Positions 44,831 through 57,189 of a DNA stretch of 64,000 nucleotides are shown here, piece by piece (the stretch's first letter is position 1; the number at the start of each line of letters is the position of its first letter). Origin of the DNA: Chrysoporthe austroafricana. Taxonomy: Eukaryota > Ascomycota > Sordariomycetes > Diaporthales > Cryphonectriaceae. The notes under the pieces are model-generated. The model did not search any database. It was not told where the DNA came from and saw nothing but the letters and a program-made list of their open reading frames with translations. The position numbers and the translations under genes were made by a program. The stretch lies in NCBI GenBank assembly GCA_001051155.2, contig JYIP02000010.1, positions 1,178,001 through 1,242,000 on the forward strand. Reading direction: 5' to 3'.

Positions 44831-45389
44831 CCGGTCAGCAAGCTAGATGAACCGCCAACCGTAACGACAACCCATAGCCGCGAAGACGATTCCCGAAAGT
44901 GCGTTGATGAGACTTTTCGACTTTTCTAGGGAGGACCTGTACTGAATTTGTTCATTCAAGTCCTCTCCGGACATACTAATATTTTGATATCGGATATTTT
45001 AGTAGTTGAGCATGTTTGGCAAGTGGTGGACCCCGTCAGTGTGGCACATTAAGATCGCACGCACCCTTTCACTTCAATTCTTCCCATGAAGGATAGTATA
45101 TCAAATTGCTGCTCTTGCCTTGTAAAGGTAACTTCAATCAATAGTTTTTATTTTTCGTATCCGTTTTGAAGCTACCCTCCCGTGATTTGACCAGCATTCG
45201 ATCTTTCTTTTTCTTTTTCTTTTTCTTTTTCTTTTTCTTTTTCTTTTTCTTTTTCGGTCGTGACCTTGGGATCTCACCATTCGTTATGTCCACGAATTTC
45301 TTCAATAACACAATCGTTATCTGACTCTTGATGGTGATGCACTACTAACGTAACATTCTTCGACCTGGCTTGATCCTACAATAAACACT
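44831..45389. repeat. Intergenic with TTTTTC hexamer microsatellite
   Basis: No gene. A perfect run of CTTTTT units lies at about 45,203-45,255. Confidence 0.7.
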
Positions 45390-46800
45390 TCAAGTCAAAG
45401 ATATTCTTCGCCATACAAGATCTGTTACAATCGTACAACTCTTCCATAGTGGCGTGATAACCTTTTCTTCCCGTACTCCTAATTGCTTCATTAAGGGCGA
45501 CAGGATATACAAATCACACCATCTCGAAGGTTCGCTTGACCTGAATCCCCCCGAGCGGATGTATTTGGTCCTCAACCAGGGACGTCCGGCCCGCCGCTCG
45601 CACGACGCCCCTTGTACTGCTGCTTTCGGCCGAGATATGAACCCAGGGCTGGCTGTGCTCGCTGCTAGCGCGGTCAGATAAGGCTCCCAACTCGGTACTC
45701 TGGCTAGCCTATGTTGTTCTGCCCGTCTAATGAGAGCTACGGCAGAAGCGGGGGCTTTTCTGATATGAGTCGAGGCGAGCCTACCCCAGAAGTCTTCCTT
45801 GGGCAGCAAGGGACCAAGAACAGACGCCAAGCAGCAGATAATTAGGGATGCCATTTGCAGAACATCCCATATGCCGATCGTCTGAAACAAATCTAAGTTG
45901 AAGGAACATACGTTCGTACCTGGGGTGTGGTTTCTTTTTCCTCTTGTTTCCTTTCCTGCTGATTACTCTCTGTATTAGTTTGGAATTTGCCCGAGACCTG
46001 GTATTACCAGGACACAGGGCTTTTGGTGTGACCACAAGAAGAAGAGGAAAAGGCTTAAAAAGGAAAAGAAAAGTAAAACACTTACTATCCCGTGGAGATG
46101 TGTATGGTAGTCCTATCTTTATAAATCCAAATACACCAGCACTATATAGAAAATCCAATGCCCATCCATCGGCCACACATTTTGCGATACCTAATATGCA
46201 AGAGAGTAAAATGGGAGGCGGGGGTTAGAGATGATAGACTGACAGTCCTAGCACAAAGAGGAAACGTAGCCTTCAGATTGTCCTGCTGGGCATCTGAAGC
46301 CTGCGCACCATGATCATCGCCAGGGCCACCAAAATAAATCGACAATGCTATTTGGGCCTTCGAGGCCGAACATCATCGCGCCCGTGCTCAGACAACTGCC
46401 CTCAATCTAAGGCTCCCAGAAGTAATTAACAGGTGCTGTGAGGCTTTCAGATTTGTGATCTTTTTGACTTGCCAATTGGCAACATGGCACTGCTATGGGT
46501 GGAGCCTAGCACGTGCTGTTTGAAATAAGAAGGAGCAGTGGGGTCGGCGGGGAGAAAGAGCAGAGGTGTATCGCTAGGTGTGGCGACGGTGAGAAGATCA
46601 GGCTTACTACATTCAAAGAACTGGATGAACAGCATAATGAGTGATCTGACAATCTGAATTACGCTAAGTGCGTAGATGTGAGCATTATAACTCTGGTTGA
46701 CCCTAAAAATTCGATGATAGAGGGCTAGGATGCTGAGTTTTCCAAAACGTTGTTGGACAGGGTACATCTCGTTACTGATATATGCCCACTATTATCAAAA
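45390..46800 (-). pseudogene. SAT4/rhodopsin-like fungal membrane protein, decayed or badly split
   Basis: On the minus strand two separated pieces look like the SAT4 family (fungal rhodopsin-domain integral membrane proteins). QRFGKLSILALYHRIFRVNQ and the next helix (about 46,767-46,600) fit transmembrane segments 3-4. MASLIICCLASVLGPLLPKEDFWGRL (quoted from two adjoining parts, MASLIICCLASV and LGPLLPKEDFWGRL; about 45,850-45,770) fits the last helix and tail. The linking region (45,900-46,450) holds some hydrophobic text (FLYSAGVFGFIKI) but no clean splice path. The N-terminal helices should lie upstream of 46,800, where a long pyrimidine microsatellite is found instead. I favour a pseudogene; a gene with unseen introns is the alternative. 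Confidence 0.5.
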
Positions 46801-46855
46801 TGTTAGCAAAAAGCTCGAGACGAGTCCAGTACGGCAGAAAATCTTTATCTGTATT

Positions 46856-46887
<32 letters not shown>

Positions 46888-47319
46888 TTTTTCTTTCTTT
46901 CTTTCTTTTTTTCTTTCTTTCTTTCTTTTTTTCTCCCTTTCTTTCTTCCTTTTTCTTTTCTTTTTTCTTTTTCTTTCCTTTTTTCTTTTTTCCTTTTTTT
47001 CGCAAAAAAATAAGACCCGGGGGGTATGCAAGACATCAAATAGGCAACGGCCATCCAAAGCTCAAATGGCTACGGCCGAGTAAGTAAACGCCAAGGAAGC
47101 TCTGTAGCGTGGTTGGAAAGACTGCAGGCAATAATTCGCTAGCTTTCTTCCTTTCGCATCTGTAGAGATAAGAGCTATAGAGGAAAAGAATACTCTAGGA
47201 TCTCATTCCTTACTTGAAAGAGAAATGCATATTCTCCAGGCTTTATATACACGGCAAGACCCATTCCGCTGCTATTAACCCAATATATGTCTGTATTATT
47301 AAGCATTGTTAGAAATGAG
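46801..47319. repeat. Long TTTC/TTTTC microsatellite and island right border
   Basis: A pyrimidine tract of about 150 bases (46,854-47,000) is made of TTTC and TTTTC units. It creates spurious Phe/Ser- and Lys/Glu-rich open frames on both strands. From 47,000 to 47,319 there is no gene, and element E begins at 47,320. Confidence 0.75.
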
Positions 47320-47730
47320 TGTTATGAACGCTGCAGCAAATCCTAAGATATACTGTAAGGTCAAAGGGTTTATGCTAATAAGAGCGGTGCCAAGTACAGC
47401 TTTGAGTTTCAGGACAAAATTACTGAATTTCGCAATATTCATAAGCCAATATGGCTATCAATAATAGGGTTTAATTGATATTTAAATTGACAACTGAAGA
47501 ATTACCTGTCTATTTAATCGGGGAATTCTTCTATTCTTATATATCTGGTTCCTTATCCTTGGCCTATAATTGCCCGATAAGGCTTACTGCTGTTTACCAG
47601 GCTTCAGTAAGCTGGGCTAAGCCCTCGTAACCCTAACCCTAACTTACGTAATCCTTGCGGGGTACGTATTTCATTCTGTTAGCTTGATCCCGAGCCGGAG
47701 TTTGTCCTTTTTATATATTAGTCCATAATA
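47320..47730 (-). repeat. 3' LTR of element E (left end)
   Basis: It starts TGTTATGAACGCTGCAGCAA with an intact TG and ends GTCCATAATA. It contains telomere-like CCCTAACCCTAAC near 47,629-47,643. Confidence 0.83.
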
Positions 47731-48480
47731 TTATCCCCTTTCTATCGGTTATTATCCTTAATAATACTTTTGTAAGTATTCTCGTTTGGCAAGTTTCTTA
47801 TCGTACTTTCCTTATTGAGATATCTTATAGGGTCAATAAAGCTCGTAATTTTTCGTCCACTCTTTCTTCAAAAAGTCTTGCCCGCCTTAAGCGATTTTCG
47901 TTTATCGAGTTCCGAGAGTACGAAATTATGCTTTGTTTATTCTGCCTTGAAAAGGGCTTGTCGTATCGTATAGTAGATAGGGTTAAGAGTTGTTCTAATT
48001 GTACGAAACGGGGGCGTTCTTGTAATGCCGGACGGGTTCCGTTATCGTTTTATGGGTTCCCCCTTTTTTTTTTTTTTTTCATCTTACTCTTCCTAATCCT
48101 GCTATAATATTACGAGTTACTGACGAATTGTCCCGGATCGATAGCTATAAAGTCGAAAAGGAAAGGCAGCTTTTCGAGCTTTAATCCCGTATAACCGAAT
48201 CCTTAGCTTGTTTTATACGGTTAAAGAGGCAATGCCGCTTTCTCCAGGAAAAAAGGATAAAGTTAGTAAACTAGGGTTTGGAAAAGGAAAAGCGTAATTG
48301 TATGGCTGTCGAAATGCAAGCGGTAATTTCTGAAAAATCTGCAGCTATTGCTGCAAATCCTTCTTTTAGTAGTTTTGATTGGAATTCCGTAAGTATTAGT
48401 AATTCTGTAATGGACTAGTTTGGTTTTTTGGGTAAAGCTAATTCCTATTCTGGATCCGGGCAGTTTTCTTAAGAGCTTTG
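47731..48480 (+). pseudogene. Element E antisense accessory ORF: Cys-rich plus coiled-coil protein (best-preserved copy)
   Basis: It reads opposite to the pol of this element. From 47,938 a frame shows C-x2-C-x15-C-x2-C-x6-C, ending NCTKRGRSC at about 48,033. This resembles a small metal-binding cluster with a basic loop, somewhat like fungal zinc-cluster DNA-binding domains. It is followed by a T-run and then helix-rich text (SRIDSYKVEKERQLFEL, later LEKEKRNCMAVEMQAVI), ending near 48,480. TAG stops fall at likely glutamine codons. I recognise no named family. The presence of the same ORF in the same place in six elements argues that it was once functional in the element life cycle. Confidence 0.65.
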
Positions 48481-48539
48481 AGTAAGTAAAATCTTTTACA
48501 GGTTTATTCCTTTCCGCTATTGTTTGTCCAAGTAATTTG

Positions 48540-51500
48540 CTAATGCTCGAAATGCATTTTGTAAATTAATCTTAAGTTCCTATGAATTTTTATTTGCCAG
48601 GTAGCCTTTCCATTTAATAAAGTATTCGGAATTGTAATTTAGTCCGCAATATTTGAAAATTCGTTCGATTTTGTATTCTGGCTTATTACTTTCTACTTGA
48701 ATGCTTTTATCTGTTTTAGTCGATCTTAATACTGGTTCGAAAAGCGAAATATAGAATACCGGATAGATTCTTATTCTATAGGGTAATGCGAGTTTGAAAT
48801 TGATATCTAAGATTTTCTTTAAGATTTTGAATAGTCCTAATTTCTTATAATCCAGTAAGTAAAAGGGTCTTGTTATTTTGATATATTCTTTTCGTCGAAC
48901 AAAATAGATTTTATCCCTTTCCTATAGGATTAATCCTTTAATCCTTTTGGAATTAGCGTATTTCGTTATTCTTTCTTGTACGAATTTCAGTTCTTTCTGG
49001 AATTCTTCCTGAACTTTCTTAATCTTTCTGACTTATCTTTCTGCAGCTTCTGCATTTGCTCCTGGTATTTCGTTATAATAAGCTATCGGGTTATAGCTAT
49101 AGAATGCATAAAATAATGATTTTTTTATCGTACTTATATCTATACTATTATATGCAAATTGCGCTAGGGGTAGGAAGTCGATCCAGTTATCCTATTCGTA
49201 ATTTATATAATATCGTAAGTATTGCTTAATAATCTAATTAGTTCTTTCCGTTTATCTATTTGTTTATAGATAGAATACTATGGATATTCTCTATTATGCT
49301 CTAAATAGTTTCGTAAATAAGGTCCAGAAATTTGATACGAACTTTCTATTTCTATCGGAAATAATTTCCTTAAATATGCCATAATTGGCTATAACCGTTC
49401 TGAAAAACGTATATGCGAGTTCTTCCGCTATATTGCTTTCCTTATATAGTAGGAAATAAGCGTACTTGCTTAATCTGCAAACTATTATTAGAATGCTATC
49501 GCATTGCATTTTAGTTAAGGGTTCTTATAAGAGAAATAGCTTGGTAATGAAATCCCAGCTAATAGATTGCCAAACTGCTTCCGGAATCGGGAATAATTAG
49601 AGCAACTTATAGAGCTTATAATATTCGATCTTATTCTTCTTGCAGCTATCGCATTTTTATAAGATTCTTTCGATCTTTCGTTTAAATCCTAATAAGTTCC
49701 AATATCTCTTAATCCTTTCGTAAATAGCTCTGATTCTTTAATAACTATATGCTAATGCACTATATATAATTCTAATGTATTCGTCTTGCTTTTCGGGGGT
49801 TATATTTTCAGGATTTCTTTCTTAATTCTCGATTCTAATAATTGTATTGAATTCTCTTATTTTATTTATAAGGCTATTATTTTTGTCTTATCGAAAGATA
49901 TTCTGGAATTCTTTTAATTCTGAATTTTGGTAGTCTGATCGTTTGCTAAGTACGTCTGCTCTGTTATTTTCGGATCCTTTGCAATAGACAATCTTTAAAT
50001 CAAATTGTAAAAGGAATTCTGCCTATTTGATCTGTCGTTTATTCAAGATTTTGGTAATTATAAATATTATAAGATTCTTGTAATCCGAATATATTATAAT
50101 TTAATACTTGATTCCGATTAAATATCGCTGCTATTCCTCGAATGCTTTGATAATTGCTATTAATTCTTTATCGGGAATACCGTAATTAAGTTTTGGGCCG
50201 TTTAGTTTCTTTGAAAAGTTGCTTACAATCCTAAAGCGTCCTTGATCGTCTCTCTGGCCCAGTTATTTGCCGAATGCATAGTCTGATACGTCGGTTTCAA
50301 TTTCAAAAGGTTTTTCTGGATCTGCTTTGCAAAAAATAAGTTCTATCGTAACTTGTCTTTTGATTTCGTTAAATGCTTCCTGTATTTCTAAGGTCTATTC
50401 GAACTTCCGATCTTTTTTCGTTAAGTCTGTAAGCGAGTATGCGATCTTGCTATAGTTTCGGATAAACTATCAGTAGAAATTGGCATATCCGAAAAATGCT
50501 CTGATATCCTTAATATTCTTTGGGGTAAGCCATTCCCGTATTGCTCTAACTTTATCTTATTGCATACTAATCTATTTTAGCTCGATAGTATAGCTTAAAT
50601 AATTAACCTTTTGTTAATGGAAATAATATTTGCTTGGCTCGATTAGAAGTTTATTATCTTATAGCGTATGAAATACTTCTTGTATATGCTGCTTGTATAT
50701 TTCGAAGTTTTTCGAGAAAATCAAGATATTATCGAAATAGATAATAATAGTAATATCCAGAAACTTACGCAAGACATAATTAATCATTTCCTGGAAGGAT
50801 ACTAGTACGTTTGTAAGCCCGAAAAGCATAATTACATATTCGAAATATCTATAGCGTATTCTGAAAGCTATCTTCCAGATATCGTCTTCCTTAATTCTGA
50901 TATAATAATATCCTTCTTTGAGGTTAAGCATAGTAAACTATCTTGCTCTAATCAATCGATCTTTCATTTCACTTGCTAGCGGCAATGGGTATCGATTCTT
51001 GATAGTAATATCGTTAAGCTATCGGTAATCTATATAAAGCCGTAATTTACCGTTCTTTTTGGGTACGAACAGGATAAAGTATCCTGCTAGTAATCGCAAT
51101 AGTTGTATATAGCCTCGTTTCAAGTTCTTATCAATATATTCTTTAAGCGCTTTGAGTCTTGCTTTATCAAGTCCGTAAATGGGGAAGAATTTTGGCTATA
51201 TTCCTTTTTTCAAAAGGATCTCGTAATCGTACGGGCTATATTCTAGTAATCCCGTATTAAACTTCCCTTGCTATAGTTTCTTGAATTCGTAATATTCTCT
51301 TGATATATTTTCGAATATCGGTATTGGTCCTTTTTCGTCTTCTGCAATTTGTAAGAATATAAGGTACCGTTATGCGTATTTTCTTTCGCTAGCCTCCTGT
51401 TTTTGGGGCTTTCTTATTTCTAGTAATTTCGGGTATTTATTAAGTATCGAACCGAATTGTCTTCTGGCATATTCATGCTATAGGAGCTATATTTCCTTAT

Positions 51501-52100
51501 AGTTCTATAATCCGCATTTTTTCGTATTGTTCCGTACTTGACCGTTTTTCTGTTAGTCGATAGTTACTTGTAATTTTGGTTTATCCCTAACTTTTGTCTG
51601 GAAGTTTAAAGTATTCGTAACCCTTCCTTATATTATAGCTTGTTCTTTAGCCTTAAGGGTATTTATAAGCCTATTTGAACGCATTTCTCTTATACTGTCC
51701 TCAGTAATTAAGTCTTTTCCTTTCCTAATAATTGCAACCTTCTCGGTAAGTATGGCTTATTCCTATAAAATCTGGCCAGTAATCCAATTAATTCGAAGGT
51801 TATGCTTCTTAAGCTAAAGTATTCCCAAGATTAACTTATGCTATGCCGTATCTATAATATCGAAAGCGACGCTTATCGTAAGGCCTTAGATCGAAATAAG
51901 TAAATAATCAGTTTCCATATCGATTATATTTAGGTTATACGTAACCGACTTTCTTTCTATAGTATTAAGCTTGTAAGAATCCTTCTTTTGCATCCAAAGA
52001 ATTCGTTCTCTATTAACGATTTCGGGCGAGATAAAATTTCCTTATACGCCGCTATCCAATAATGCGCTATATCGTTATCCTTTGATATATGCGTCCAGAA
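48540..52100 (-). pseudogene. Element E pol remnant
   Basis: Minus-strand relics: chromodomain near 48,700-48,560, integrase 49,509-49,294 with KEIISDRNRKFVSNFW, RT 50,931-50,659 with LKEGYYYIRIKEDDIW and YFDNILIFS (second Asp of the catalytic pair changed to Asn), and a protease relic near 52,060. Stops are fewer than in the other copies but the frame is not intact. Confidence 0.8.
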
Positions 52101-53229
52101 TAATATGCTTTTCGTCCTTCTTGGTAATAGCATATAAGGACCTCGTAATCCTGATCGGCTATTATCTTATTATAGGCGATCTTTCCTTTTTGGGATTTCT
52201 TAAGCGTTTCTCGCTGCTTGCTATACTAGCCTTCTCGCTTAAGCATAGTTTCGCTACCGATTCTTCTCGATTTTCTGCAGCTTATGCTATTCTTTAGCTT
52301 TATCCTATGCATATATGGAATATGCTATTACATAGCATTATCCCCATATAGTTCTTCTATCTATGCATGCTTATAGGCAATTATCGGGTAGCCCTATATA
52401 TGCATTATTATTTTCGATATGCAAGACTTTTCTGAATTTTCCCTTTCTTTCTGTAACGGGATAGATTAATTAGTCTTATTCCTTAAATAGAAACCAATTT
52501 TGTTTAACTTTCTCGCTAAAATATATCTGGCAGTTATAATAAATACAGCTAATCCAGGCAAGTTTATAATATCGAAAGTATAAATAACTAATCCTTCCGT
52601 CTTTTTAGAATAGGCATCCGCTATTCTGGAATAGTATGCCTTAAAGGAATTCTTTTATCGTAAGCCTATAAATAATATGCTCTACTTCCGTATATTTGGA
52701 TATCCATTTATTGCAATTTTGGCAATTCTTCTGCTAATAGCGAATTGTTTCTTTTAATAATTCTTTATTAGGGACTGGAATTAGTAGGTTATCTGGCTAT
52801 CTATCGGGATATGCCGATTCCTCGATAATAATGCTAAGTATTAAGGATTCTGGTCTTATAATGCCGATTTCCTTTTCTACTATATTATTCCATTATCATT
52901 CCAGATAATAATTTAAAAAGTATTTTCCTAAGTCTTCCTTGTTTCGTAAAAGTCTTTCGCTAAAGCAATCGGAATTATTATCCTGGATAATAGTATTGTA
53001 AAGTAAGCCTTTCTTGCTTATAGCGAATTGCTATTATCCCTAAAGCTTGCATAAGAACTATCCTGAATTTTCCTTTTCCGAGAGGTGCAATAAGCAATAA
53101 TCCTAATAGCAAGCTATCTAGCTTATGCTGCTATAATTAGGGTCCGCTACTTATTCCAGTAAGATATTTTTATCTAGCTAATTGGGTTCCTATTGCCAAG
53201 CGATATTAAGCTATTTCTCTAAGACTAGC

Positions 53230-54190
53230 TTCTATTCTCGCTTCCTTTTTCCTTATTAGTAATTGCGGGCAATATAGCCTTTCTTGCCGCAATTATAACA
53301 AGTAACCCTTTTGTATTATTCGCATATAAAGGCATTTAGTTTTATAAGCTTAGCATATATAATGCTTGAATAAGCCGTACTGTTCTTGCCCTTATATTGG
53401 AATTTACGCTTCCCAATATTTGGCTAATACTATAAGATAGTACCGTAATTCTTCTGCCGTTATTGCTATTATTCGTATAGTCGGTTATTAATGCGGATTG
53501 CTTTATTAATAAACTTACTAAGTTTTTCGGGTCGATCTTCCTTATAGAATTCGTCTTTAATTTCTTCTTTAAATCTTGCGTAATAAGTATTTATAAGAAG
53601 TTCGTCCTCGTAATCGAGATAAGCGATAATCTGTCGGAATTTCGTTATATAGTCCGCAGCCGAACTGGTTTATCGAAATGCCTCTAGCTGCCGTATTGCA
53701 ATTCGTCATTTATCCGGGTTTCCAAAAGTTTTAGTAAGGGCTGATTCGAAATTGGCATAGCGCTAGAAGATGCGCTTGGTATTTTCCGAGCGAAATTCTT
53801 TAGTATTATCTAAATAGTCGCGAAAGGTCGGTTCCCATTACTGGAAAGCTGTTCTTTCAAGACGACTTCTCGCGAAATCGATCTTGTTATAAGTAGTTCT
53901 AAACTGGGTTCCATAATGCTTAAAGTAGGCTTTGAGTTGCGTCAAGAAGGCCTGGAAGTTTCCCCGAATGCCTTTATATAGGCCGGGTTTGTCAAGCTTA
54001 AAAGCCCTGGCTTGCTAGAAAGCATTGAAGCGGATAATTTCGTTTTTAATTTCCTCAAATTGCTAGTATAGAGCCATATTCTGCTGCTAGAATTATTCGT
54101 TAATAAAGACGACCGGAATTTCTTTTTAAAGGGCTTGGTTATTGGACGAAAATAGAATCTGGGGCGCTATTATATCCTGAATATTATTCA
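53230..54190 (-). pseudogene. Element E gag remnant
   Basis: Minus-strand gag text with a zinc-knuckle region near 53,265-53,310, collinear with elements A and C. Confidence 0.65.
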
Positions 54191-54232
54191 AAAAGTATAT
54201 ACTGAACCGATCTTGAATAAAAGTTATCAAAA

Positions 54233-54469
54233 TATTATAAATGCTGCAGCAAATCCTAAGATATACTATAGGGTTAAAGGGTTTATGCTAATAAAAGCAG
54301 TGCCAAGTACAGCCTTAAGTTTCAGGATAAAATTACTGAGTTTCGCAATATTCATAAGCCAATTCGTAACCCTAACCCTAACTTACGTAATCCTTGCGGG
54401 GTACGTGTTTCATTCTGTTAGCTTGATCCCGAGCCGGGGTTTGTCCTTCTTGTATGTTGGTCCATAACA
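54233..54469 (-). repeat. 5' LTR of element E (right end), internally deleted
   Basis: It starts TATTATAAATGCTGCAGCAA and ends TTGGTCCATAACA with an intact CA. After ATTCATAAGCCAAT it jumps to the CGTAACCCTAACC segment, missing about 174 bases present at 47,320-47,730. Confidence 0.82.
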
Positions 54470-54474
54470 ATAAG

Positions 54475-56030
54475 GGTCTGCAATAGTTAATCGGGGATTC
54501 AGTGACTATGGTTGTGCTATGTCCAGGACCAGACAAGGGCTCGGTATAATGGCATCAGGTTGTAAACGGAGGACGGATATAAGTACTTATAGCGAAACAG
54601 GCATCTGATATCGAGCATAGGAAAGAATAAATAAGTGTTGAGATAGAAATCTGTCTATTACAAAAGAGAGTGAAAATAGCTGTATAGTGCTTAGCCGTAA
54701 ATATATAGAGTATAGAAATGCTAAGATTAAAGTGCTAGTTATTCCACTTTTCTATATACTCCCTATTTGATTGGTCAAGTGCTTAGAGAAAAAATAAGGT
54801 ATTTTCTTAATATTTCCTTACTAAATGCTTTTATTCTTTCTTAGGATTTTCTTTTACCAAATAATAATAATAATTTATTATAGAATAGTTTTTTAATAGC
54901 TATTTCAGTCAAAAATAAATTATCAAATTAACTTTACTATTTTTCTTAATATATCAGATAGCTTATCTGATACTCTTTCTGCTATTATAATATCGCGCGA
55001 TAATTCTCTTTTTTTTCCTCTTATTACCTTTTATTATTTAATTTCTAAAAATTATAATTAATCTAATTATAATATGCTTAATACGGGCATATCGGATAAA
55101 TTAAATAAAGATCTTATAGCGCTTATTTCTAATATTATAAATAATATGCTTTTAATAAATAAAAATAATGCATATTGCTTTAAATAGTTTCGCGCTTAAA
55201 ATGCTATTAATAATTTAGTTAATCCTTTTTCTATAGCTCTTTTTAGCCGAATAAGCGTATATAATAATTTTAATTATATTTAATTTTATTCTTTTTATTT
55301 TGCAAAGCTTGAAATTAATAATTTTAATAGCTAAAATAATAATTAGCTTAATAATAACTATTTTTTCTTTTTTATTATATTATTTATTTAATTATTTCTT
55401 AATTTAAATAATTTTGCTAATATTAAATTAGTTTTAAAAAAAGAGATTTATAAATTAATTAAAGAATAGCTCGATTAGCTATTTCAAAATATTTTGAATT
55501 TTCCTTTTAAGACTTTTTATTATAATGCTAGTATTGTTTTCCTTATTCCGTTAAATATTTAACTCTTTTTATTTATAAAACGGCTTATTTCAGAATAAAA
55601 TAAATATAATATTAAAATGCGCAAATATTTTATTAAATTATAAAATGCTTATTTTATTTTGAAAGGTAAATACGAAATAATAAACGAATATATTCAATAT
55701 TAAACTTTTCTTAATCCAAGCTTTAATAAATATATCCGATAGCAAACTTTTGCTAATTTAAGCTTTATCTTTTCGATAAGTAAATAGAAAAAAATTAATA
55801 TTATTATTTAAAGAGCTTTTTCTATTTTTAAAAAAGCTAAAGCAATTCTCAAAATACTTATTTCGATATTTAAAAAGACTATTCCGATTATTAAAATATT
55901 ATTTAATAAAGCTGCTTTAATCGCAAAAATAATATTCAAAAAGGCTATTCCGATTGCAAAAACGCTTATAAAGGCTATTTTTACGAAAAGGAAAGCAGTA
56001 TTTGCTCTTTAATTAATACCGTTTAAAATT
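54475..56030. repeat. Unassigned AT-rich, RIP-like repeat
   Basis: About 54,475-54,780 has moderate GC and may be an LTR or flank of another element type. From 54,790 the sequence is extremely TA-rich with no open frame. Near 55,830-56,000 a frame reads repeated Lys/Ile/Ala units (FKKTIPIIKMLFNKAALIAK, then AIPIAKTLIKAI). This is not gag-pol of the Ty3/gypsy family seen elsewhere here. Class unknown. Confidence 0.45.
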
Positions 56031-56468
56031 TATTATAAACGCTATAATAATCCTAAAATAAACTGTAAAATCGAAAGGTTTATGCTAGCAAAAGCAGTAC
56101 CAAATATAGCTTTGAATACCGAAATATATTATAAAATAATCGCAATATTTATAAACTTAAGAAGCTATTACTTGAAAGTATTGTAAGGTCCAAATAGTAT
56201 TTAAATTTATAACTGAAAAGCTATAATAATTTATCTGGTAGGTAACCTATCCTTAAATATCTAGCTTTTCATTTCTGGATCGACAGGCTTTTGCGTCGAG
56301 CTTTTCGATCTTCCGGGATCGATACCGATCCTATCGATCCGGGCTAACTCTAACCCTTAATTCCTGAAACGGGTATGGGAAATCTCTTAAATAAAGTTTG
56401 TCGGTAAGGTATTTTGCTAGCTTTTTTCCTGTATTGCATACTCTAGTTTCTTTCGTTAAGTTATAATA
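56031..56468 (-). repeat. 3' LTR of element F
   Basis: It starts TATTATAAACGCTATAATAA and ends TCGTTAAGTTATAATA. It is 438 bp, the same length as the LTR of G, and carries a palindromic GGATCGATACCGATCC-like stretch. Confidence 0.8.
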
Positions 56469-57180
56469 TTATCCTTTTCTTATCGATTATTATTTCCAAT
56501 AATCTTTTATAAGCTTTTCAGATTTGTTTAGTATTTATTGCAATTTCTTAATTAAAATAACTAGCAAGGTTATTAGTTCCCGAATATTGAAATTTCTTAA
56601 AGCTAAGCAAAAAGCTTTCTTTTTCCATATTATAGCATTATTTGGGTTAGTTATACTTATGCTTTATTCTTATTGCGAATCCTATAAGCTAAGGGAAGAA
56701 TATTATTTGCTAAATTCCAAGTTTTCCCGTTATTTGTCCTATATTTGCTTGGGCTTTGCGAGCTGCGATATTCAGGGCCTTTCTTTTGCCTAGCTGGATT
56801 ATATTACAATTAAGTACCGATAATTCGAAGCCGAGCTTAAAGCTATAAAAGAAAAGGCATTAGCGCTAAACGCTTGTATTTTTCGTTAGCGAAAGTTGAA
56901 ATGCGAATAGTATATTAAAATAATACAGGCTATTCGCTAGAGAATCGATAATATCAAGAAATTGGAAAAGTTAAAGGCGGAAAAGGCCGAAGAAGAGCGC
57001 TATAAAGCCGAAGCCGAGTATCGTGCTATAAAACCCTTAGTTCCTGAAAGTCCTCTTTTTGAAAGTTTCGATTTGGATATTGCTTTGTAGCAATTTGGTT
57101 CTAATATCGATTAGTCTATTATTGATTTGTTTGTAAGGTATAAAGTTATGCCGGGTTTTTCTGATTGTCTTTCTAGCTAG
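56469..57180 (+). pseudogene. Element F antisense accessory ORF remnant
   Basis: A frame open from 56,524 to 56,793 contains LYSYCESYKLREEYYLLNSK and then GFASCDI, where some Tyr residues probably replaced Cys. After stops it continues KLEKLKAEKAEEERYKAEAE and ESFDLDIAL. The same motif order occurs in elements A to E. Confidence 0.68.
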
Positions 57181-57189
57181 CTAGTTAAT

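Larger units (their letters stand above)
47320..54469 (-). mobile_element. Element E: chromoviral Ty3/gypsy retrotransposon, less heavily mutated
   Basis: Left LTR 47320-47730 (411 bp) and right LTR 54233-54469 (237 bp) flank minus-strand gag-pol. Flanking pentamers are ATGAG (47,315-47,319) and ATAAG (54,470-54,474), one G-to-A apart. The right LTR lacks about 174 bp present in the left LTR. Several domains keep catalytic residues and longer open stretches than in elements A to C. Confidence 0.83.

Noticed and set aside
46730..47087. Open frames of Phe/Ser or Lys/Glu repeats on both strands
   Set aside because: They come only from the TTTC/TTTTC microsatellite and have no conserved flanking domain.
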